Of a stretch of 64,000 nucleotides of DNA, positions 47,373 to 58,948 are shown piece by piece (position 1 is the stretch's first letter; the number at the start of each line of letters is the position of its first letter). Position numbers and translations under genes: made by a program. The stretch spans positions 33,292,126 through 33,356,125 of the forward strand of contig OY821747.1 in NCBI GenBank assembly GCA_963682055.1, given 5' to 3'. The notes under the pieces are model-generated. The model was not told where the DNA came from, did not search any database, and saw nothing but the letters and a program-made list of their open reading frames with translations. The DNA is from Primula veris (taxonomy: Eukaryota > Streptophyta > Magnoliopsida > Ericales > Primulaceae).

Positions 47373-49616
47373 ACCATAACTAGCAATGGGGAGACTATTT
47401 AAACCTTTAGCCTTAGAGAAGGTAAATAATCAAACATAATAAACCAGAAATAAGTTACAAATAAATACTACTAATATAAAATAGAATAAAATAAAATACT
47501 AAGTGACCCCCCTACTCAGGTAGTCATGTGTGCTGCCGAGCATAATACCCAGGCCAGGTCGGTCTTAATCCGATACTCACATGGCGGCGGCAAGTTTTTT
47601 TTTGTTTTTGAAAGAGAGTCTCTAAATGACTATAGTATGATAGGTATTTAGATAAGATCATAAGCACTTTTAATAGGAACACTCATGTATAAGCACACTT
47701 TCTTATAGTGAGTTGACAACATTGATGAACAACACATAAAGAGGCAATAGCAATCGTATTTCAGAACAATTAAACATGCAGATGCAATTTCTTATACCAT
47801 AGACTTGCAAAATGCAAAAGTATTTGTTTTCTCCTTTTAGATATGCTTTCAAGTCCATTCTACCAGCATCTTTTGCTAACGTCGGGTTGGCGCTTCCTGG
47901 TGGTTTAGCGTCATGGGAAACTGAAACCAAGGTTTGCTTCTTCTTTTTTCCTTACATTGCTACTCCAATTTGCGGAAAAATCAATATATTTACATGATTT
48001 TTTATTGAATTTTTGTTGTCGTTCAAAGGGTTACCAATTTTGGACTAGAGCTGACAAACAAGGAAATTTCGTTATTAATAACGTGAGACCGGGAACATAC
48101 AACTTGTATGCTTGGGTGCCTGGTTATCATGGAGACTATAGATACAAAAACTCTGTAATAATAAGAGAAGGTTTGTGACTTTTAGAACATGATTTATTTG
48201 TTCTTTCCTAAAATCTTATATGATCTTCCTTATATATTCTAAGTTATTTCTTCTTTTCTATTTACTCGCGGCATTTTGCCTAAAATAACTGAACTTGCAT
48301 TTCAACAAGCAAATTTCTACCATCGTCTAAGGCACAAATCGTAGGATATCATGCAACTTTTTATAGCAAAATTTACATTAGCAATTAAACATAGCAGCTA
48401 CTTTTAAGTGGGTCTAAATGACTAATATAGATAAACCGTGTAGGCTATTCTTATTGGTATTAACTAATATGCAAATTCCGTATTTTACTTTTTATGTTTT
48501 TAATAAGAAAATGCTGTTTGCTTTGAATGCAGGAGGTGTAGTAAAGCTAAACGGATTGGTATTTAACCTTCCAAGATATGGACCATCATTGTGGCATATA
48601 GGCTACCCTGATAGGAGTGCTTCAGAGTTCTACATACCCGACGTCAATCCGTATTATAAAAACAGTTTATACCTGAATTTTGACAAGTGAGTGAGTATTG
48701 ATTAATGTATTATATAGAACTGTCCAGTAGAATCAAATAATTTATACACAGGCAGCAGTTTTGTTTCTCATTTTATCTCATGATGAATAGATTTTTACTA
48801 ACACTAAACGAAAAATTGCAGGTTTAGGCAGTATGGATTGTGGGAAAGGTATTCAGAGTTATACCCCAAGAATGATCTTACCTTTACTATTGGTTCCAGT
48901 AACCATAGTAGAGATTGGTTTTTCGCTCATGTTCCGAGGTAATTGTGGTCATCTTTTTAAAAAGTCATAATTGATCGAGGGTGATGTGAATCTTATTCGT
49001 GAGTGAAAAAGTAAAAAAATATATTTTTTAAATGATATCTAATCAAAAATTTATTAACCTCGTCCTTCTAAATTTTGTGAGTTCAAAGGATATCAAATAA
49101 CAAGTGATAGATAATTTTTTGACAGTTTAATGTATATTGCGAAATTTCAGGAAGACTAAAAATGGGAGATTTGTACCAACAACGTGGTAGAGAAAAACAA
49201 AGATTACTTACTTCGCATTGCCTTTGCCGCGGGTCACATGGGAAATGTAACATCCCGTATTTTTATAAGTAATTTTTATTTATGTTTTAATTTATCCAAA
49301 AATGTTTTATTCAAAATTTTACCAAAAACCGGTCACTCGACTAATTTTTAGCCAAAAACTGAAACTCTTCTGAAAAACTTTATTTTAAAAACTTGTTACT
49401 AATTTTACTAATAAAAAGTACCCAATAGATTTGTTTCTAAAAATCTGTTATTATTGAGTAGTTTATTAATATTTTTGATTAAAAGTTAACTTTTAGAACT
49501 TTGGAGACCAAATAGTTCGCTTCCACAAACTATCAAAAAACAGTTTTTCTAAACCTAAAAATCAGCCCACTTTCATTCTTTAAACCTAAAAACAAGAGAG
49601 AAAAAGAGAGAAAAGA

Positions 49617-49675
49617 GAGAAGAAGAAGAAGAAGAAGAAGAAGAAGAAGAAGAAGAAGAAGAAGAAGAAGAAGAA
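49617..49675 (+). repeat. (GAA)n microsatellite in LTR
   Basis: An uninterrupted GAA run of about 20 units. The 3' LTR copy (about 56732-56775) is shorter and interrupted by a TAA, the main length difference between the two LTRs. Confidence 0.9.
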
Positions 49676-50261
49676 GAGCCACGTTAGCGGATTATCACCA
49701 GAATCATCTCCTCTACACGCTAAGATAACGGGGGTTATCCATAGCGACTAGACGAGGGTGTATGTTAGGATTAGGTTTTACGTTCATTATAAATTGGGGG
49801 TTTTTGCCTTTTATATTATTTATGTTCTTAAATTGATAATTGGGGTTTAGTTGTTGTATTTTTAATTCCATTAATTGAATTGTAGAATTTGAGACTTGAG
49901 ACTAATTAATTTCGAATTAATGAGATTATGGATGGGTTTGCATGTTTTAAGCGTTGATTATGAGTTATTATGGTTTTTGATAGAATTGGGTAAATTATTG
50001 TTGAATATAGATGGATTGTAGTTTATGCATACAAGGTGTTTGTTAAAATTCCTGAATGGGTTGTCGTTGAAGTGATTGGCTAGTTGTGAATCTAGCATCT
50101 ATGATTATGGTTTATGTTGTATTACGTTAAGTGACGTATGAGTTATGTTAGTTGAATAGTATAATATTATTGGCCGAGGCCTTAATATTTATACGTATGA
50201 GATGATGTTATTTGAATGATTTTATATTATTGGCCGAGGCCTTGTGATTTAGCTGTAGTGG

Positions 50262-50640
50262 CAATGGTCTCTGTCTCTCCCTAATTCCGGGGACAGAAGA
50301 CGGCCGAGGGGATAGGGAATGACTCGTCTTACGGACCGGGGCGAGTGGCGTTATAGGTCCCAGTGTGCACTATATTTACTTTTATGTTAGCAATGGTCTA
50401 TGTCTCTCCCTAATTCCGGGGGCATAAGACGGCCGAAGGGATAGGGAATGACTCGTCTTACGGACTGGGACGAGTGGCGTGAGAGGTCCAAGTGCGCACT
50501 ATAAATCTACTTTTATGTTGCAATGGTCTATGTCTCTCCCTAATTCCGGGGACATAAGACGGCCGAAGGGATAGGGAATGACCTACCTTACGGACTGGGG
50601 TAGGTGGCGTGAGAGGTTCATGTATGCTATAGTTGTGTGT
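50262..50640 (+). ncRNA. Triplicated structured motif with covarying stems in LTR
   Basis: Three tandem units start at 50262, 50391 and 50521, each beginning CAATGGTCT. Every unit can form stem A (unit 1: GTCTCTGTC 50267-50275 with GACAGAAGAC 50292-50301, one bulged A), stem B (TCCCTA 50278-50283 with TAGGGA 50313-50318) and hairpin C (ACTCGTC 50322-50328 with GGCGAGT 50340-50346). A and B interleave as in an H-type pseudoknot. Across units the pairing partners change together, as detailed in the findings. Predicted RNA or DNA structure; function unknown. A second set lies at 57370-57750. Confidence 0.6.
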
Positions 50641-51137
50641 TGATGTTATTTAATTTATCGTAGTTGTAGAATGTCATTATATTTCTCTTTATACGTCGAT
50701 TATCGTAGTTGTATAATTTATGAGCTCTTGCATTTATGGGATGGAGTGACGGTATTTGTGGTGCCGTCCCGTCTAGTTATGTGCGTGGGACTCACCGTTA
50801 CAATTTTGTATTTCAGGTACAACTTAGGTTGATGCGTATGGTTAAGAGCTTTAGCAAGGCATCACATGGGTTCGGGCTTTTGCTTTCTTTTTACTTAGAT
50901 TGTTTTTGAGGTTGTAGCCTACGGGCAAATTCATTCGTTCGTTATTTTTAGCTTTTATAAATCCTGACTTGTAGCCGCGTTTGACAAACTTTTTATTTAT
51001 CCGTTAATTGTTCCTTTAGCTCGTAAGTGTTTTCTTTTAAATTTTTTTAATTTCGTACCAACAGGTTCTACTTCCTTTTGTTTTAAAAAAAGGTCATGCC
51101 TCGATATTCGTTTTACGGATTTTGGGTCGTGACAAGT

Positions 51138-51149
51138 TGGTATCAGAGC
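51138..51149 (+). other. Primer binding site of LARD-type element
   Basis: TGGTATCAGAGC three bases after the 5' LTR, the initiator tRNA-Met type. Confidence 0.9.
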
Positions 51150-51794
51150 TAACTAGGTTCTTGTATACTTTGGGACGACGGGAAGATGGGTAACCATTGG
51201 ACCAAGATCCATCGTATCTTTTTCACAAAAACTTTTTCAAAAACTCAAACTTTTTCTAAAAACGGGGGGTTGCATTTAGCTTATGACATGTAGCTAGAAG
51301 TTTGTAGTAGTTGATGTAAGGAAAGTCCACCTGTGAGGCAAGTTGGGGACAATGAGGACGCTCGTTGATCCCGGCTCGCCAAACTAGTGGGTAGACCTTT
51401 CGTCGGTATGTGTGAAGGAATACCTTAGCGATGTGGAACTCTAGAGTATGCGAGGACGCTCGGGTGCTTTAGGGTAACGTATCGTGATGGGTTATCCCTC
51501 GCATTTTTGTGTTGATTGTATGCATGTGTAGATTTATGTGATGTGTATGAGGTATAAGTTTGCATGTCGAGTAGTAGCGAACTATTAGAGTGTGAGAATT
51601 GTGTAGTTGATGGTTTTTATGTAGTGTGTTTTTAAATTATTAACTTGTGTGTTAATGAGCATTTTGTGCGAATGGATGTTGATTGTAATAACGTTGTGGA
51701 CTAAAATCATGTAGTTGTGTGATATGTTCCTTGTAAGGAATTTACAAGTGTTGAGAAAATTTTACATTTTTGTATCGTTATTTGTCTGCAGGAA

Positions 51795-52090
51795 AAACGA
51801 TCGGTCGTACCCTATTTCGACCGGTCGAATTTTTCTGACCTCTCGGGTAATATTTAGACTAAAACTATCGGTCGTTTGCCAAAAACGACCGGTCGAATTT
51901 TTCTGACCTCTCGGGTAATATTTGGACCAAAACGATCGGTCGTTTTGTCCAAAACGATCGGTCGAATTCTGGTAATTTTTGCGGTTTTCGCTAAACTTCA
52001 AACGCTTGTAACTCCTTCGTTTTTACTCCGAATTAGATTCCGCTTGAAGCGTTGGCTTTGTATTTCAGTACTCTTTAATTTGAACCTTAG
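51795..52090. repeat. CGATCGGTCG cluster and adjoining conserved block in LARD interior
   Basis: 51795-51967 holds AAACGATCGGTCG, CGACCGGTCG and TATCGGTCG variants in six positions. It is followed at 51995-52090 by a block containing ACTCCTTCGTTTTTACTCCG and TTCCGCTTGAAGCGTTGGCT. Both parts, in the same order and same strand, resemble the array in the LTRs of the gag-only Copia-type element (17968-18480). No ORF. Confidence 0.8.
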
Positions 52091-55000
52091 AAATCTTGAT
52101 AAATGATTAGCATGAAAAACGAGCTTTTATCATGATTTACATGTTTTGTTGATTATCACGTAATGTGCGGAATGTTGTATTGTATGATTAGCGGAATTTG
52201 ATGTCTTTGTAAATCATTATAATATGTTATAAAATATAAATATATATATATATAAATACATGTATTAGAATGAGAAAAAAAGAAGATTTGGTTAGATTTT
52301 ATTAGTTGGAAAACATGAATGTTTAATTACGTGTTGTGAGGTCGTGTCCTAAATTCATTAGTTTTATAAGTCGTTTGTGCACTTATTTCTTCCTTATAAC
52401 ATGATTCTACTCTTTTAGACATTGAATATAAATTTTTTCTTTGTTAGATTGTAAGCTAGTGTTTTATATATATGTTTCACATTTAGCAACTATTTTCCTT
52501 CACTCGATAGAATGATAACCGGGGACTTAGATATTTTAGGTTTTAAGTTAATTGTCCCTACATGAAGAATCTCATTTGATATTGTATAATGTAAGACTTA
52601 ATTTAGTTGAGTTGGTTTGGTGTCCATATTTAAGAGGAATTACACACAGCTAATTTCATATGTACTAAATTCAAGGTCGATATAAGGGAATTTTAATAGA
52701 TTTTATTTTTATAAGATTAACTATTGAAAACTTAAGAAATATATCTGGTGTAGCATGCCCCTGTACAAGTTAAAATGTTTGCGTTTGTAAACTATTATAG
52801 GTGAGACAAAGTTTTTTTTTTTAAAACATTTTCTTATTATTTCTATTAATGGATTGTACGTTAATGAAGTCACTGGTTTGGTATATATAAATAAAAAATG
52901 TAGTTAACTATTGCGGCAGTTTGTAACTAACAAACAAAAGGGCATGATAGGATATATTTATTTATTTTACGGATTTTTTTTTGAGTAGAAGTTTTCGACA
53001 GCTATAAGAGAACCTCGATTATGGTAGTTTCCTTCTAATTTTTGTAATTTAATACTGTCCATGGATTACCTTTCGGTGCCGACTTTTGCTTAGAGTTTCA
53101 ATGAAATGATACGTTAGGTTATTTTCAATTCGTTTGACCACTGTAAAAGATGTTTAAGCTATAATTAGGATCCAAACTTGAGATTTAATTTGTGTTTAAA
53201 GTGTTCAAATAATAAGTGAACTAGCATTATAGTTGTCCTAGTTATTTCGAGTAAATCTCTTTGGTCGGATTAGTTGCAAAGTTTCAACAGGTCTTGCACT
53301 TTGATTGAGAGCATGTATTACATGTGAATTTGGAGTGGTATTTTGGGACTAAATATAAATTATTAGGTTTTGCGCTTCTTATTAATTAAAGATTGTTTTG
53401 TTTAAGAGAACATGGTATAAAGGGAGATTGGTATTATTTTTGGGTGGTGGTCTATATGCTAAAACTGGATTGTTTGATAAATTAGAAACAAAATGCAATG
53501 TTAGGCCGGTTAGCACCATTATTATTATTATTTTATCAGAGCGTGCAGCGGAAGCACATGAAATAGATATAGATGTATAAGTAATAAATGTTTCGGAAAA
53601 CGATATGGAAACAAGTTTTGGAATAGGTTTGGTTATCTTACGGTATAAATATCAATAATAGTTGTTTGAATTTGAACCATCACAGAGGTTAATTATCAGT
53701 TCAAGGAAAAACATGGTAGGAACAAATTTATTTTTATTTTTTTTACCAATTAAAAGATTAGCTTACCTCATGTGTTTTGCTTTCATGATGTACACTTTGT
53801 TATTAGCATTGATGATGACTAAAATCAGAATTTGGACTAAGAATTATGTAGACAGGAGTTATAGAGTTTTGGAATTATGATTGATGGGAGTTATAGAATT
53901 TGGTAATTAATGAGATAATAAACGATCGGAAGTGGTAAAAGTTTGACCTTAGGAATTTACGTTAGTATTTTTCCATCATAAGTTTTCAAGTTTCACAAGG
54001 ATAATGATGATATTATTAATAGTAATTTTAATCTCAAATGAGTTTCCAAGATACCTTTTATTATACTTCTTTTATATAGTTTATGCTACATGCACACACA
54101 AGTAACTGTTTTGGAGACCGGTTGGTTAAAGAAATTATGTGAGCTGATTTAATCAAGTCTAAGAAAGCATATATAATATTATTCAGAAACATTATCTTTT
54201 TTTTTTCAAGATATTAAAGAAATAAAGTTTCGGGACGAAACTTCTTTAAGTGGTGTAGAGTGTAAAATCACGTATTTTAATTTAAAATTTTTATTTTGAA
54301 TATTTATTCTTCTAAATAATTACTCATGTGACTATTTTGTTTTCATAAGTAAGAATACTAATGTTTAGTTGTTTAAGTGATTTAAGGAACTTACGGTTAC
54401 ACGTTATCAAAGCTATAGAGTTTTAAAGGATTTAGAGGTATTTAATTGGTAAAATAATTTACCATGGATTGATACGTGGTAGTACTTTTAGGGATTAGCT
54501 GGTAAGAATTGGGCCTAGTACTTATGTAATTTACTTCGGTTAGAAATATTGAATTGTATAAACGTATGATTAGGAATAATGGTGTAAGTTATAGGTCTTT
54601 GAATGCCTCACTAAGATGATTAATGACATGATTTGATTGTATTCATATATAAAACCGATGCCTTGTCTGAAGGGTAAATGTCAATTAAGAATAGTAAATA
54701 TTATCTTGAGTTTTCTATAACGAGAGGTTTGTATTTATTCCTATAACTACTATGCGTGGAATATTTAAGGAGAAATAATGTTACATGTATTCAAAGAGTT
54801 TCTGTTGCTAGCAATTTATTAAGGAGGTAACCTTGCATGAGAAATTGAAACGGAAGTAATAAATTGGTATAGAATTGTAGTATAAATGCTAAGCCAATTG
54901 TCATGCCATATACACGTCCCTATAATGAATTCTTCCTTGTTAATATAGATATATACACCAGTGCAAATAAAGAAAGAAAGTTAGGTAGCATTTTCCTGAT

Positions 55001-56340
55001 TAGATTCTATACTCCTTTACTGTATTAAAATTATATGTATGTAATGAAAGTATACAAAGATGAGAGAATTAAAGTCCTATATTGAGCAAGGGAAAATGTT
55101 TAGTGGAAAGCTAAGCACTAGATTATTCGTTGTAGAAATGTTTCTGTTCTTTCGGATTAATATTAGGTAAGTGGGTTTTGTCTTGCTATTATAAATATTC
55201 CGTTGCAACTTTTGATAATATTTTACAGGCTCATGGGTATTATCTTTTCAAGTACTATTTATATATGGAAACATTGTTTTTATATTGTTACGAAAACAAA
55301 GGCAATAAAAGAAAGAAAAGAATGAAAAAGAAGAAGTGATTTATATACGGTGGATCTGTATAAAGAGAACTAGTTTGTATCCTATAAAGATAAATGTTAT
55401 ATACAGTGTATCTGTATAAGGTTTCTAAATTTATTATTTTATGATTTGCTTATGATTTGTATTTGGGACCATGAGAATAAGTACAACGGAGAATCCCGAA
55501 TAAGAGGAAGAGGAAAGTGGGGTGACGTTGGCAACTAAACGAAAGAGTTTAGTTCTCAACGGTTAACTTAGCAATTGTACATAGTTTTGTTAAACGGAAC
55601 ATTTTAAGAAATAGACCCAGCCGTCATGCTGTGGTGACCTTAATTACGTAGTGCACGTATGGTTTATACACCTTAGAAAAAGATCGACGGTAAAGAGATT
55701 GAGGAAGTCAATAGGGCTTGGTACTCTAAGATATACATGTTATCATTTTGCTTTTACCATAAAAAGAAAGAAAAAGATTTTATTATTACTATTGCGATTA
55801 CTTTTTTATTTTAGTTGTAAGAGATTAACTTCTTGTAATGAACGTAATTTTTGAGATTTTATTTAATGAAACTTTTGCTAGAAATTTGAGCTTATTTAAT
55901 GAGTTATTTAGCGAGTGTTTAATAATTATTTCATTTAGGATTTGTTTAGCACGTGTCGTCACACATGTTATTCAGCCGTGTGACACCCCCGGGTCTGGGT
56001 TGAGAGTTTATTTTATTTGAGTTTAGGTTACTAGAAGGATCGTATTTTGAGTGTTGTAGATGTTGTGGAGTTGTTGAGGTAGAAACATGTCATCTTTACT
56101 TACTTTATTGTCTTTTATTCAATTAGATATTGTATACAGATGGTTACTTGATTTGATGTTCTTACATGTTGGTCATTTTCTGCAGTTATGGATTGTGAAG
56201 TTGTTATGGGTTGTGAACCATGCGTATTTTATTTTATTTTTATTATGACACAAATTGAGCGTTTAAATTCTTATGGTCTTATTGTACGTTTATCATTTCT
56301 GGGTATAGTTGTTTAGAGAGGAAATTTCGGGACGAAATTC
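52091..56340. other. LARD interior, no coding sequence recognised
   Basis: AT-rich, with only short chance ORFs and no reverse transcriptase, integrase, protease or Gag motifs. At 54226-54300 there is a diverged copy of the PPT/LTR junction (TTTCGGGACGAAACTTCTTT, then TGTAAAATCACGTATTTT). Confidence 0.6.
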
Positions 56341-56357
56341 TTTTAAGGAGGGTTAGT
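56326..56357 (+). other. Polypurine tract region of LARD-type element
   Basis: TTTCGGGACGAAATTCTTTT followed by AAGGAGGGTTAGT directly before the 3' LTR, the pattern seen in Tekay/Del-like gypsy elements. Confidence 0.8.
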
Positions 56358-58251
56358 TGTAACATCCCGTATTTTTATAAGTAATTTTTATTTATGTTTT
56401 AATTTATCCAAAAATGTTTTATTCAAAATTTTACCAAAAACCGGTCACTCGACTAATTTTTAGCCAAAAACTGAAACTCTTCTGAAAAACTTTATTTTAA
56501 AAACCTGTTACTAATTTTACTAATAAAAAGTACCCAATAGATTTGTTTCTAAAAATCTGTTATTATTGAGTAGTTTATTAATATTTTTGATTAAAAGTTA
56601 ACTTTTAGAACTTTGGAGACCAAATAGTTCGCTTCCACAAACTATCAAAAAACAGTTTTTCTAAACCTAAAAATCAGCCCACTTTCATTCTTTAAACCTA
56701 AAAACAAGAGAGAAAAAGAGAGAAAAGAGAGAAGAAGAAGAAGAAGAAGAAGAAGAAGAAGAAGAATAAGAAGAAGAGAAACCACGTTAGCGGATTATCA
56801 CCAGAATCATCTCCTCTACACGCTAAGATAACGGGGGTTATCCATAGCGACTAGACGAGGGTGTATGTTAGGATTAGGTTTTACGTTCATTATAAATTGG
56901 GGGTTTTTGCCTTTTATATTATTTATGTTCTTAAATTGATAATTGGGGTTTAGTTGTTGTATTTTTAATTCCATTAATTGAATTGTAGAATTTGAGACTT
57001 GAGACTAATTAATTTCGAATTAATGAGATTATGGATGGGTTTGCATGTTTTAAGCGTTGATTATGAGTTATTATGGTTTTTGATAGAATTGGGTAAATTA
57101 TTGTTGAATATAGATGGATTGTAGTTTATGCATACAAGGTGTTTGTTAAAATTCCTGAATGGGTTTTTATGTCGTTGAAGTGATTGGCTAGTTGTGAATC
57201 TAGCATCTATGATTATGGTTTATGTTGTATTACGTTAAGTGACGTATGAGTTATGTTAGTTGAATAGTATAATATTATTGGCCGAGGCCTTAATATTTAT
57301 ACGTATGAGATGATGTTATTTGAATGATTTTATATTATTGGCCGAGGCCTTGTGATTTAGCTGTAGTGGCAATGGTCTCTGTCTCTCCCTAATTCCGGGG
57401 ACAGAAGACGGCCGAGGGGATAGGGAATGACTCGTCTTACGGACCGGGGGGAGTGGCGTTATAGGTCCCAGTGTGCACTATATTTACTTTTATGTTAGCA
57501 ATGGTCTATGTCTCTCCCTAATTCCGGGGGCATAAGACGGCCGAAGGGATAGGGAATGACTCGTCTTACGGACTGGGACGAGTGGCGTGAGAGGTCCAAG
57601 TGCGCACTATAAATCTACTTTTATGTTGCAATGGTCTATGTCTCTCCCTAATTCCGGGGACATAAGACGGCCGAAGGGATAGGGAATGACCTACCTTACG
57701 GACTGGGGTAGGTGGCGTGAGAGGTTCATGTATGCTATAGTTGTGTGTTGATGTTATTTAATTTATTTAATTTATCGTAGTTGTAGAATGTCATTATATT
57801 TCTCTTTATACGTCGATTATCGTAGTTGTATAATTTATGAGCTCTTGCATTTATGGGATGGAGTGACGGTATTTGTGGTGCCGTCCCGTCTAGTTATGTG
57901 CGTGGGACTCACCGTTACAATTTTGTATTTCAGGTACAACTTAGGTTGATGCGTATGGTTAAGAGCTTTAGCAAGGCATCACATGGGTTCGGGCTTTTGC
58001 TTTCTTTTTACTTAGATTGTTTTTGAGGTTGTAGCCTACGGGCAAATTCATTCGTTCGTTATTTTTAGCTTTTATAAATCCTGACTTGTAGCCGCGTTTG
58101 ACAAACTTTTTATTTATCCGTTAATTGTTCCTTTAGCTCGTAAGTGTTTTCTTTTAAATTTTTTTAATTTCGTACCAACAGGTTCTACTTCCTTTTGTTT
58201 TAAAAAAAGGTCATGCCTCGATATTCGTTTTACGGATTTTGGGTCGTGACA
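56358..58251 (+). repeat. 3' LTR of LARD-type element
   Basis: 1894 bp. Differences from the 5' LTR seen by eye are a shorter interrupted GAA run, ACCTG for ACTTG near 56502, TTTTTATG for TTG near 57167, GGGGGAG for GGGCGAG near 57450 and an extra ATTTATTTA near 57765. It contains the second set of three structured units (57370, 57499, 57629). Confidence 0.93.
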
Positions 58252-58948
58252 GGAAAACTGCGAGTAAGATCAATGTGCCTTTAGTTTACTTTACTACTTC
58301 CTTAACTCATGTCTACAAAATCATTATTAGCCATATTATAACCGAAATTTAACCGTCGATTCGCTAGAAGAAAATTTTCAAAATAACAACAGACACTTTA
58401 TTAATTTCTATTGATAAAGTGAGGGTCGCTAAATAAATATTTATTTTGTTGCTAAAATTCAGTGACACGGACAGAAACCAATAAGTGTATGTGGCTATAC
58501 TATAATGATTTCGTTACGATGTCCATTCCATTAGTTTGAATTAAGTAGAAAAAAAGTGGGTAAGCAAGGAGAAGTTAACTGATCATAATTATATTTGATT
58601 ATCGATGACGATGACAGCAAAGCCACTATCGTATAATTTTCAAAATGAGACTGCAGTGATGCTATAATTCTCAATGTAATTTTACCGTCTATTAGCTTAT
58701 CAGTATTCTCTTTCCAGATATATGCCAATAAAGGTCCTCTTATTTTCACAATCGGAGAATTCGGCAGAGATAATGCAATAGCAAGGCATGGCATACATGG
58801 TCTCTATCACTCGGTTGATATAAGAATACCGAGTGCAAGACTTGTGGTTGGGAATAATACTATTCATCTTTATCAAGAAAATTATGGTTATTCTTTAATC
58901 GGATACATGTATGATTACATTCGTTTAGAAGGGCCTCCAAAATTATGA

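Larger units (their letters stand above)
49246..51134 (+). repeat. 5' LTR of LARD-type element
   Basis: Contains a (GAA)n run at about 49617-49675, a pair of TTGGCCGAGGCCTT motifs (about 50170 and 50231) and three tandem ~130-bp structured units (50262-50640). TATA-like CACTATATTTAC and CACTATAAATC motifs lie at the ends of units 1 and 2. Confidence 0.93.
49246..58251 (+). mobile_element. Non-coding LTR retrotransposon (LARD type, gypsy-like ends) in RGL-B exon
   Basis: 9006 bp flanked by GGAAA (49241-49245 and 58252-58256); copy A shows the uninterrupted site CATGGGAAACCTGCG. LTRs of 1889 and 1894 bp start TGTAACATCCCG and end GTGACA. The PBS is TGGTATCAGAGC (51138-51149). The PPT region is GGGACGAAATTCTTTTAAGG just before 56358. 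These ends match Tekay/Del-like chromoviruses of the Ty3/gypsy superfamily. The 5.2-kb interior has no gag or pol ORF, so the element depends on others. Few LTR differences imply recent insertion. Confidence 0.92.
39737..58948 (+). pseudogene. Rhamnogalacturonan endolyase, copy B (disrupted)
   Basis: Exons: 39737-39837 (ATG, signal peptide with hydrophobic LLSPLLILLLFSIP), 41270-41342, 42752-42861, 43067-43117, 43209-43319, 43500-43619, 43717-43831, 44586-44756, 45325-45480, 45680-45786, 47841-47931, 48029-48170, 48533-48686, 48822-48938, then the broken exon from 49151, and the last exon 58718-58948. The catalytic part includes YWDCDWNSGTGHGS and IMVWGKSGFYTYTILEH, followed by fn3-like and CBM-like domains; intact length would be about 658 aa. 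Relative to copy A, a 25-bp deletion at 49187/49188 gives TAG at 49188-49190, and a 9-kb LTR element splits the same exon at 49245. A transcript could yield only a protein lacking the C-terminal domain. Confidence 0.93.

Noticed and set aside
49617..49675. Possible CRISPR or satellite array
   Set aside because: It is a plain GAA microsatellite within an LTR, with no spacers.
50262..50640. Hammerhead ribozyme (retrozyme) as explanation of the repeated structured units
   Set aside because: The conserved hammerhead core CTGANGA...GAAA is absent and the stem arrangement differs.
53398..56020. ORFs of 60-72 codons in the LARD interior
   Set aside because: Short, unrelated to known proteins, in AT-rich non-coding DNA and consistent with chance.
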